64,000 nt of DNA, taken from Hofstenia miamia. Taxonomy: Eukaryota; Xenacoelomorpha; Acoela. The first letter of the stretch is position 1, and every line of letters starts with the position of its first letter. This document shows, piece after piece, positions 25,901-37,900 of the stretch. The DNA is taken from contig SCFE01000095.1 of NCBI GenBank assembly GCA_004352715.1, forward strand, positions 659,877 to 723,876, read 5' to 3'. Below the pieces are notes generated by a model, which worked only from the letters and a program-made list of their open reading frames with translations, was not told the DNA's origin and did no database searches. A program made the translations under genes and the position numbers.

Positions 25901-28900
25901 ATCGTGTAGGTCCTCCCTGATGTCCTCAGCTCTGTTACGTCCTTGAGAATTACCAGGACGCGAAGAAAACCATTCCTCACCATTTCTATTAATGTACGTC
26001 GATCTTGTTTCAGATGTATTATATGCATGGTCATTGTCAGAAGAGTCTGTTTCATCAGAGTTACTATCAAGTGGCAGTTGCTCACTATTTTCTTCTTGAA
26101 CTGGCTCACCATCATTGTCAGTTTCATTACTTTCCAATATTACGGCAGCAGCCCATTCAGCAGTGAAAGCACGTTTTCATGTCAGAATCGAATGAGAGAA
26201 TGACTTCGGTATGGAATAGTATAGATGAGGAATAGAACAATATGATTGGCTGTCTTGGCTTAAAGATAATTGTGTCCAATAGAATCACATAATCAGTCAA
26301 AATCACGTGCTATCTTGTGATTCATGAGGTTTTTTATCAAGGCAACGACATTTTAAATGATAAATTGAAAACAATTGCAGAATACATCCAATCTTTATTG
26401 CTTCCACAGTGTCATATTTATCGTTGACTCTTCATTCTATATGAAATTTCCAATTGCGCGTAGTAAGTCTTCAAGACTACACTTCCAAAATTACGCTTTC
26501 ATAGAACTTCAATGCTAATTTTTCTAATGAGGTCAATTGACCTAAATGTACCTAAATGTAGTTATCTTATTACCTTAATTGAAAATCAGTTTCTTACAAA
26601 AATTTGTGAGACTGTCATATCATAATCAAAGTGAAGGAGTCTGGGATAAATCCTGCGTTTATCAGGTTCAATGCAAACGATTGAAAATAGAAATGAGGTC
26701 AATTGACTTCATTGTACGTTCTAGGGTTAATTACGAAACTATTATGAAAATTAATCTAAAAAATTCACAATGAAACTTTGCACGTGTATCAATTAAAAAT
26801 AAGTACTGCGTGAATTGGAACAGTATCGTGAAATTATCAGTAATTAAATTGCACAAAGTAATACAATAGGGCGTTAAAATGATGTAAACTCCGTAGAATC
26901 AATTGTAACAATTTGATATAATTCACAGTACTTATGCGAATCTCTGATTATTCCAAATAGTTTCACTTAATAGCTGTTGCTATTGCGCTATCAGTAGAGC
27001 AGAAGAACTTTGTTATATTTACAAAATGAAATTCGGAACAAACCTTTGCTAATTAACAATTACTTTGGTTTAATGCCTTCTGTGTTATGGTTAGTTTAAG
27101 AAGTAGTCAAGCAATATACTTTTCCAACACCTTCGAAACTTCAAAGATTTACACAGGTCTTTGGATATCATATAATTAAAAGTATGGTAATTATAAACAA
27201 GTACAAGCTCCTCCAATAAAAAATGTGCTTTAGCATATTTCTATACAAATGCAATATAAATGTTATTCGGCAATTTATATAAAATTATATTTTGATAAAC
27301 TGTTGACATTCCCAACAATAGTTAGTCCATGGATTTCTATAGAAATCCATGGTTAGTCTGATAATACTAATTTTATCAGCGAGTTTTACAACACATAAAA
27401 ATGCCTAAACTAATTGCTAAGGATAAATGGCTCTTCTTACAAAACAATTCAATGGCTAATTTGATTACATATTTTTAAACAACGGCCAATTAAAGTGTTT
27501 TAGCGCCAAATATTTGTAAACAAATATACGGACAAATTACTTTCTCACCCAAGTCGTATTTAACATTATAACGGGCCATTTACAATAAAAGTTGCATTCA
27601 AATATATTATCAAAAGTTAACACTCAAGAACCCCGTTGTCCTGCTCTAGTGGAAAGTTCTAGTAAGTCTAAAAAAATTTTAAGTAGTAAAAATAATAGAA
27701 ATTATTTTACTGATCTTTATCTTATTCACCAAAATACCAAAATTTTAGTTACAATATCTATTCAAATGTAACAAGCACCTCTAATAGTTTATTAAAAATC
27801 GACATTAAATTTTTATTTTTCTCTTTAAACAAAGAATAGTTACTGATAAACATTGCTCAATAAATAAGTCCATAAAAACGCATTAATTGACAATGTAAGG
27901 TTAATTATTACTTCAAAACTGAAATACAATTTACAAAAAACAATTTTTTTCGTAATTACCTCAATAATACTAATATTATACTAATAAAAGCGAGTATATC
28001 ATTCGAGAAATTTGGATCGGGTTTGGATATCACATTGTCGTGTCGCGTTCGGGTACTGAGCTCGAGAAATGTCAATAAAGCTAGATTGGTTGTTCAAAAA
28101 ATTACCGATGCCAACCAAAGACGCTAAGTACTATCAGTAAATGGGTGTTTACGTTATTTAATAGAAAATGAGTGATATTAATCATCATTTGATTGAAAAG
28201 AGGTCTAAGACATTAAATATTGCGAATCGAAGTTTACGCTTTGAGTAGTGAATATACTAATCGGGTCATGTATTTACATGCTTAATTCATTATCAGTACC
28301 TATATAACACCTACTCCCGCTGTAATTTTAAGTGAAATTACAGTTCTAATACGGATATTTATACAAAATTATATAGATATTACATAATACAATTAAGAAG
28401 TCATATCTAATGAGAACAAATTTTAAGAAACTGAGAAAAGTCAACTAGTCTTCAGGAAGTTAAATTTTCTAACCCTATAAGATTATCTAGTAATCTTAAC
28501 AATAATATATAACAAACGTACTGTCATATTTAGCAATAGTGATATAGTAAAATTAGTGCAGAAATCAGGGGGATGCAGAGAGGAAATCGATCTAATTGCT
28601 CTTGAGAGCAAGTCCCAGAATCTGTGCACGATCTTGGGAAAATTTCTGTAACATTGATAGCAATGATAAAAAAAATTTAATACGATTTTTTGTGCGGCCT
28701 TTCGCTGATGTGTGCGCCCGGCCAAAGAAAATTAAAAAAATTCTATTAACTTTTAACGCTTAAGCAAGTTATTTTCACTTACATCTTTATGCATATAAAC
28801 ATAACATGTTACATTTTAAAGGTTTGGAGTTGTAAACATGTAGTAGAGAAGCAATATTCAAATATCAATAAGTTATGAGAGAATTTGAAATCCTTAAAAG

Positions 28901-31900
28901 GAATAATGTGTTTCTGCAGCTAATTAATGTATGGCAACCGTTAAAATTTATATACAACCTTTGGTTGAAATTTGCTCTCGCATAAACCATTCTACAAAGC
29001 TTAAATCACTTCAAAAAGTTTTCCTTTATCTCCTAGTAGTTGTAGAGTTCACAGTAAACAACTGCTATGGGATTGAAGAATTAAAATTTTTTTTCATGTT
29101 TTCATTTGAGATTATCAAAAATTGTCACACAAGATTTTCTGTAAGTTTTAGTAGTCAGTCATTTATAAAAAATATTGACTGAACAATCCTCTAAATATTT
29201 AGAGCAGTACAACAACTGAACACCTATGGTTGGATCAAACAAGATAAAAACTTTTTGTGGTTCTACACCCCAGAAAGTAAACCCTTATGGACAAAAGTCT
29301 GTCTCAGAGCAACAGATTTCAAGATAGAGCTTTAACTTAATTATGCTTAAAATGCAAACATTGTTGTTGAATAGGATTTGAACAATAGCACACCCTGACT
29401 TTAAAATGGAGTGAAAAACAAATTGTTCAATAATCCAAATTCAAGTAAAAATAGGGCTATCAAGCGCTAAATTAAACAATATAGATAATGAATAATTAAC
29501 TAGGATCTAGATATATCCTATACAACAGCATAATACATGTTATATATTTGTTTCATAATCATAAACAAAAAACTTACATGACGTATATACAGTATCATCC
29601 GGCTAAATAAAGAGTTACACATAATAAAACTGATAAAAATCTACCGAATCTGTTGCAGGTAGAAGATGAAGAATGTGGGATTTCGGTCGCTTTCTACTGG
29701 ATTTTGTAAAGACAGTGGAGGAGTGATTCCTTCGGGTGTGTTCGCCAACCGATATTTTAGAAGCAAGAAAGCTTAACATCTAATCTATCAGTTAAAATTT
29801 AGGAGAACTTTTCAAACAATCGAATAGTTTTAGGAAGAATTAAATAAAATGATAAATTTGAAGACGGCGATGGATGTAGGAATACACACCTGTGGATAAT
29901 TGAAACTTGGAATGAAATAAAAGAAAAATTTTAAGTCACAAATTTTTTAATCATATATAATTTTTTACTCATCGATAATAAGTAAATATATTGAAATTTC
30001 CAAGATATCTAATAAAGTATTTCAGTCTAGATATACATATTTGTCACTAAAAATATACAATGTTAGAGAGCAATCAAAATTAAATGCGCAGTAGATGTAT
30101 TTTCAGTAAAACATTTCAGTTCTGAACCCTAATATAAACACAATTGGTATTTTTATACTAAATGTAAGCTATGACCCTGCAAATTTAATACCAGATAACC
30201 GATGTCAATATTTCGTTTAAAAACAAGTGCAATCTCTCCTTTCCGACAGCAAAACACTACAAAACGATATATTTAATTTACTCCAAGTGCATATAACTAA
30301 ACTACTTGATAAAAATAACCTTATTGAGGTAATTCTGTTGGTGATTTTGTTGTTGTCTGAGGTGAGCTAACTCCCGCGAAAGGTACTTATTGTCCCTAAA
30401 GAAAAGCAACTTAAAGCATTTCAATATTTTATTATAAAAATTGAGCAATACACAATTACAATGAATTCACAACATTAATTGAAAATTATGTATATGAAAA
30501 AATAGAACACAAACCTATTGAGACGGTAGACTTCTATTTCCAGAGCGTCTTGTTGATCCCGTAATTCTCGTATTTCGACTTGAAGAGAAGGTGATGATGA
30601 AGCTGAATTAATGGACTGTTCAGGGACCTTAAAAATGACTTTTCATTTCAATACCTTGATGAAATCATTAGAATACACAATTTTTTATATAATATTTTTA
30701 CATTTTTTATTGCTGGACTTGCAACACTAAAAGCTTTTGATAAATAAAATGCAATAAAACACCCTTGAGCAACATTGCGCGCTGCTGGCGATGCTGTATC
30801 TTGAACTTTAAATTGGGATGAAACTTCCCAAATAAATATTTGAAGTATTCTGACTAAAATCCAATCTATTTTATATTCGACATATTAATAACGACTGGCT
30901 ATGTCAGTGGTTCTCAAGATTTTTTTATACAGGGATCCCTCTTCCTCTTTATTTTTTATATATTTTTACATGAGAATTGATGCATTTTTTGCAAAAAATA
31001 TTGAATAGCACAAACGTTGCAAGTTTGTCCTATTCAATATTTGAACATTCGTCTTTATTTCCATAAATTCTCACAATAGTTAGTTTTGTTAGTATTTGCT
31101 ACATTCAATTTTACCAGTTCGAAAAATAAATTCATTCTATGAAATATACTAACTGAAAAAAATATATTGTGGTTCGTCCTATATATAGCACAGATTGAAT
31201 CCGCATTAATAAACCAATAAACGTTCAAAAATTTTACTTTGCTACAACACCTAATCAACAAAATTACGAAAAAATTTAAAGCAGTTTTTGTCTTTTGTTA
31301 TGCAAAGATGCACTTTGCATTTCTCTCATCTTGTGATTTCGAAGTATACAATTGATGTTTACATCTTCCTTGTGAACTGTGTGCAATTGGCCAAAGACCA
31401 ATATCATCGATGCTACTAGTTGGGAACGCGACTTTTGGACCTCCCCTTTGCTGTTTTCGTGCAAGTTCTTCATCCTGAAGAGAAGGCCGACCTTTTTGGA
31501 TTTTGATTCAGACAAACTGCTCGCAACATTGTATTTGAAGTCAAATAGTGACATCCTTAACTGCTTAGATCAGAAGAATCTCTATTGAAATGTAACCATT
31601 CATTTACACTACCAATGTCTATCATGTGGAAAAAGAATCGCAAATACGACATCTTATTACAATGTGTAGTAGTCCTATACAGAGATATACACCTGTTGAA
31701 CTCATCAACATAGCTCATTCCGCTATTGTAAGCAGAAACAATTTTCGGACGACTGACGTCGACATTTTTTAGTAGTTTTGAATCGAAACGATTCACTGCT
31801 CCCTGCTTCAATGGTTGACCACCAATAAAAGTAGACATCAATGTAACTGTTGCACCACTTTACACATGCTATTTCAATGCCATTCTTATTGCAATGCGTT

Positions 31901-34900
31901 TCATCAAAAGTTCCCCGACCTTGTTTTTTAAGTCTTTATCACTTCGTAAACATAAATTTGATGCTCTATTAACTCTTAGCGTACCAATACTTAACATGCC
32001 TTTTTTAGCCAAATATAATTGAAGAAGGGTAGAATTAAACCAATTATCAAAAAATAAACGATAATTCTGAAATTCGGGAACATTTGCAGTTTAAATTTAT
32101 CTAATGTTTAGTTGGCCAGATTTCCCAACGCCTTGGACATTGAAACATTGAGATTTTCCACTATGTACTTCAATTCCATGTAAAAGACCTCCACTGCAGT
32201 TTATATCCCCATTTTTTAGGTTTGTGGATTATATTATGGGTTAGACAACCTGCTTTGTTTCCTTTATAATGGAGGATTTGTTCATCAATACTTAAAAAAC
32301 GATCAATTTCTACTTTTGAGCATGCAAAATTAATCATATCAAAATAGAATGTCATTGGCGAACGTTCTTCTGTTGGTTTATTAGAAATGTAACAAAAATA
32401 GAGATTAGACTTAATTTCTGCTCAACGATCTCTCATCATTACATTAGCGACCTGACTAACACGAGTTCTTGAAGCCCATAACGTCACGAGGATGGAAGTT
32501 TTATTAATGACATCCACATAACTGCTCCAATAAATACTTTAAGTTCAGTAATTCCCAAAACAAAATTAAAATTAATGTTAAGTTCATGAGCTCTTAAGTT
32601 AGAACATTTACAGGCATCTTCCAAGAATTCATTGGAGAACATATCATTAAAGTAATCAGGCTGGTTTTCGGAATTTTGTAAATGTAAATGCAAGTCATTG
32701 TTCGAAGAAGAGAACCTATCATTTGAAATACTTTCATTACTGGATTCAGACAACGGACTCAGAATTTCCTGATAAAAACTCAGATTCAACATCAGAATCG
32801 GAGAGAATCTTGTTATTACACAGATTAATTAGATTTCAGCGATGCCTCCAATTTCGCTGTCCGACCTCAAAAATTTGAGCAATGCCCAGTTTGCCTCTGC
32901 TGTTGGTGGTCTGAAGAAAGACGCCATCATTTCGTTGTTTCGCCAAGCGGTTACTGCTCTCTCTACCTCGACTCCGTCCTCCAATGATGTCCTGGCGTCA
33001 TATCATCCTTATCTGAATCCCTCACAAAGCTTTCCTCTGATGTTTCCTCACTACAATCCCAAATGTTCTCCTACAGTGCTGCTGCCTCACGTTCTGTCTC
33101 ATCTCTCCCCAGTCATCCTGCTCCGAGTTTCACACCCGCGCTTGTTCCTCCTTTTGCTCTACCACATCCTCCCAAGCAGTCTATCCCTTCATCAACTAAT
33201 CGTAATCGTCCTCGTCCAGTTTTTGGTTCTAGTGCTTCCTGCCGTCTCCCTGCTGTTCCTATTAGTTCACTTCNNNNNNNNNNNNNNNNNNNNNNNNNNN
33301 NNNNNNNNNNNNNNNNNNNNNNNNNNNNNNNNNNNNNNNNNNNNNNNNNNNNNNNNNNNNNNNNNNNNNNNNNNNNNNNNNNNNNNNNNNNNNNNNNNNN
33401 NNNNNNNNNNNNNNNNNNNNNNNNNNNNNNNNNNNNNNNNNNNNNNNNNNNNNNNNNNNNNNNNNNNNNNNNNNNNNNNNNNNNNNNNNNNNNNNNNNNN
33501 NNNNNNNNNNNNNNNNNNNNNNNNNNNNNNNNNNNNNNNNNNNNNNNNNNNNNNNNNNNNNNNNNNNNNNNNNNNNNNNNNNNNNNNNNNNNNNNNNNNN
33601 NNNNNNNNNNNNNNNNNNNNNNNNNNNNNNNNNNNNNNNNNNNNNNNNNNNNNNNNNNNNNNNNNNNNNNNNNNNNNNNNNNNNNNNNNNNNNNNNNNNN
33701 NNNNNNNNNNNNNNNNNNNNNNNNNNNNNNNNNNNNNNNNNNNNNNNNNNNNNNNNNNNNNNNNNNNNNNNNNNNNNNNNNNNNNNNNNNNNNNNNNNNN
33801 NNNNNNNNNNNNNNNNNNNNNNNNNNNNNNNNNNNNNNNNNNNNNNNNNNNNNNNNNNNNNNNNNNNNNNNNNNNNNNNNNNNNNNNNNNNNNNNNNNNN
33901 NNNNNNNNNNNNNNNNNNNNNNNNNNNNNNNNNNNNNNNNNNNNNNNNNNNNNNNNNNNNNNNNNNNNNNNNNNNNNNNNNNNNNNNNNNNNNNNNNNNN
34001 NNNNNNNNNNNNNNNNNNNNNNNNNNNNNNNNNNNNNNNNNNNNNNNNNNNNNNNNNNNNNNNNNNNNNNNNNNNNNNNNNNNNNNNNNNNNNNNNNNNN
34101 NNNNNNNNNNNNNNNNNNNNNNNNNNNNNNNNNNNNNNNNNNNNNNNNNNNNNNNNNNNNNNNNNNNNNNNNNNNNNNNNNNNNNNNNNNNNNNNNNNNN
34201 NNNNNNNNNNNNNNNNNNNNNNNNNNNNNNNNNNNNNNNNNNNNNNNNNNNNNNNNNNNNNNNNNNNNNNNNNCTTCTTGACAGGACAGTAGGCATTGAA
34301 AAGCTCAAGAATACGTTGGGTTAGAATTTCCAGCATTCTGTCAGGATCATTTATTTGAAGGATATCAAGGAAGTTTGTTCTGTCCATAGCAATGTGCAAT
34401 GCTCTGATATCTTGGGATCAAATATTACGAACAAAAGCAATTTTGCGCTGCGTCCTAGAACGATTCTTAGCCTTTATGATAACGGCGCTGTTATCAGAGG
34501 AAACAGTAATTCTTTTAGAGTGCGCTGGGTGGTAATCTCTCCCAGCAGTTGAGAATAAAATCGAGCTGATTACGTCCGCATGTGCTCCCAATATGCTGGT
34601 GTTCCATTGGTAATGCGTCGAAGTATTTTGGTTGGGTTAAAATTGTTGAAGTCACCGCATATTGTGAAGTGTGCAGTTGGGTACTGCCATTGAAGTTCTT
34701 CTACAGAACTGATAAAATACTCCTGGTAATGCTCTTGACGTTGGCAACAGGGAGGGTAATAGAAGACACAAAAAGTTGAGACACATGATGCGTAGTTTTA
34801 TAATAGGCGCAAACACCTCCTACAGACTTTTTATTGGAATAATGGGAAGATCTGTCGTGGCGAAGAATAGAATACCCGAATATGGCGACAATATTATCTT

Positions 34901-37900
34901 GAACATCGCAGTTGAGCCAGGTCTCTGTAATGAAACAAAGGTCAATGTTCTCATAAGCCAGCTCCGAAGATAGCAAAAGCGAAGCATTTTTCTTCTTTAT
35001 GGATCGAATGTTAAACAACATTACATTGGGTTGAGTCTGTTGTCACATTTGCTCTCATTTTCGCCTTGATGTTGTAGACCTCNNNNNNNNNNNNNNNNNN
35101 NNNNNNNNNNNNNNNNNNNNNNNNNNNNNNNNNNNNNNNNNNNNNNNNNNNNNNNNNNNNNNNNAAATGAGCCAATATGTAATCTGATCGATTCCTGGTG
35201 CAGTTTTCTTTATTCTCTGTAAGCTCCGAAGATAGCAAAAGCGCAGCATTTTTCTTCTTTATGGATCGAATGTTAAACAACATTACGTTGGGTTGACTCT
35301 GTAGTCACATTTGCTCCCATATTTTCACCTTGATGTTGTAGACCTCTATTCTGAAATTTCTGATGTAGATGTTTCTTCTGTCAATACCTTCTGAGTTAAT
35401 CAACTCCCACCGTTATTTGAGACAATTCTTCTTCTCGATTTGATCCAGTGAAAGGTCCGGTCCGATAGATGGGCGGAAATTATTGAAGGATTTCAGTTTG
35501 TAGAGAGAGGCCAAAAGTTTCCGTTTATTCCATACACTATCTAGTTTTACGAGGAGTGGACGTGGATAAAACTTTTTTTGCTGACCCTAGCGACGGATGT
35601 CCGTGACCGTGCAGTCCACATCCATGTGNNNNNNNNNNNNNNNNNNNNNNNNNNNNNNNNNNNNNNNNNNNNNNNNNNNNNNNNNNNNNNNNNNNNNNNN
35701 NNNNNNNNNNNNNNNNNNNNNNNNNNNNNNNNNNNNNNNNNNNNNNNNNNNNNNNNNNNNNNNNNNNNNNNNNNNNNNNNNNNNNNNNNNNNNNNNNNNN
35801 NNNNNNNNNNNNNNNNNNNNNNNNNNNNNNNNNNNNNNNNNNNNNNNNNNNNNNNNNNNNNNNNNNNNNNNNNNNNNNNNNNNNNNNNNNNNNNNNNNNN
35901 NNNNNNNNNNNNNNNNNNNNNNNNNNNNNNNNNNNNNNNNNNNNNNNNNNNNNNNNNNNNNNNNNNNNNNNNNNNNNNNNNNNNNNNNNNNNNNNNNNNN
36001 NNNNNNNNNNNNNNNNNNNNNNNNNNNNNNNNNNNNNNNNNNNNNNNNNNNNNNNNNNNNNNNNNNNNNNNNNNNNNNNNNNNNNNNNNNNNNNNNNNNN
36101 NNNNNNNNNNNNNNNNNNNNNNNNNNNNNNNNNNNNNNNNNNNNNNNNNNNNNNNNNNNNNNNNNNNNNNNNNNNNNNNNNNNNNNNNNNNNNNNNNNNN
36201 NNNNNNNNNNNNNNNNNNNNNNNNNNNNNNNNNNNNNNNNNNNNNNNNNNNNNNNNNNNNNNNNNNNNNNNNNNNNNNNNNNNNNNNNNNNNNNNNNNNN
36301 NNNNNNNNNNNNNNNNNNNNNNNNNNNNNNNNNNNNNNNNNNNNNNNNNNNNNNNNNNNNNNNNNNNNNNNNNNNNNNNNNNNNNNNNNNNNNNNNNNNN
36401 NNNNNNNNNNNNNNNNNNNNNNNNNNNNNNNNNNNNNNNNNNNNNNNNNNNNNNNNNNNNNNNNNNNNNNNNNNNNNNNNNNNNNNNNNNNNNNNNNNNN
36501 NNNNNNNNNNNNNNNNNNNNNNNNNNNNNNNNNNNNNNNNNNNNNNNNNNNNNNNNNNNNNNNNNNNNNNNNNNNNNNNNNNNNNNNNNNNNNNNNNNNN
36601 NNNNNNNNNNNNNNNNNNNNNNNNNNNNCTCCACACTTAGCAGCCCTTTCCCTCCCTTATGCCCTGCCATGTACAGCCTATCTACATCTCCATTTAAGTT
36701 GAATGCTCTCTCTGCTGCTAGTATCTTCCTTATTTCTTTTTCTAATTCCCTCAGTTCATTCTTATTCCACCTANCTCAGTTCTTATCTTCTTTAACTCCT
36801 TAGTGACCTCTAGTAGGGACCCCTTAGGTTGCTCTTCTACATATTCCTTTAGCCCTAGTGCTTCTGCTTCTACAGTCTCCTCCACACTTAGCAGCCCTTT
36901 CCCTCCCTTATGCCTTGCCATGTACAGCCTATCTACATCTCCATTGAGGTTGAATGCTCTCTCTGCTGCTAGTATCTTCCTTGTCTCCCTGTCTAATTCC
37001 CTCAGTTCATTCTTATTCCACCTAACTATTCCTGCTGAATATTATTATACATCAACGAATAACTGAGTTTTTACGCAATCGGCAATTATTGTGGCGATGT
37101 AATACAGTTTCATTTTCATCTTTGTCATTTTGTTACTTATTTTCTTAGGATGAATTTTGTTCACCAGGTTCTATCTTTCTGATAAACTTTTTTGAACTGT
37201 CTGTTGTTATAATCACTTTCATATCCATCATATCTTATAACACATGAATTGACGCAAACCTTTATAAAAATAGCTAAATAAAAATGGTATTTGCTACCCT
37301 TTACACGTCGATCACGCCAACAGACTTCAAATATTTCACCAAATGTAAACTACAATAATTTAAATGAACTAAGATGATAATTCACTAGATATAAATACAT
37401 TTACGTATGCCAAACAAGTGTCAGAAAAAAGAATGATGACCCTAATTTAGTTTGTACTAAATACAGGAAGCGCAATTATCTCATGCATTAAACGACTGCA
37501 TCATTTTGTTGCTCTAATTATTTATTATACAATGTTCCGTCCAATTAGTCCACAATTCCACTCAACTTAATGAGCAAAATCTCAATTTATTGTGATGTTT
37601 TTCTATGCAGATGTCCTGTATTTAGTACAAACTTATTGATGAGTTCATATAATTGCAAAATTTATATTACGTTTCAATTTGGTTTTTTACCTATTAAACA
37701 AATATTTAAGAGCTCTGCAAGAGTTTTTGCACAACAATTTTATTTGATACAACATTGAAATATACAATTTAGTTATATGCATAATAAATTTATGAAGTTT
37801 ATGAATATTGAAAATATATATAATCTGTATAAGGTAAAATATTCCAATTTATGTAGTTTGAAAATTGATTATATAAATAAAATTTTTTCAGAATGTTACT

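Larger units (their letters stand above)
23086..26726 (-). mobile_element. piggyBac element with nested Tc1 relic
   Basis: The ends are inverted (CCATACAACGTACAA at left; CCCTAGAACGTACAA on the reverse strand at right) and flanked by TTAA at 23082-23085 and 26727-26730, the piggyBac target. A palindromic subterminal motif GAGGTCAATTGACCTC recurs at about 23132 (left) and, imperfectly, at about 26530 and 26696 (right). The element holds a broken transposase on the minus strand and a Tc1-like relic inserted in its left part. Confidence 0.88.

Noticed and set aside
28483-28725. 80-codon minus-strand ORF in HSF intron 6
   Set aside because: No HSF-like features and no consistent splice borders for the missing exon; family not recognised.
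33063-34399. Long ORFs crossing runs of N
   Set aside because: Their length is made of unknown bases; only the short real flanks were interpreted. The same applies to ORFs over 35537-36702, 50102-50541 and 63300-63651.
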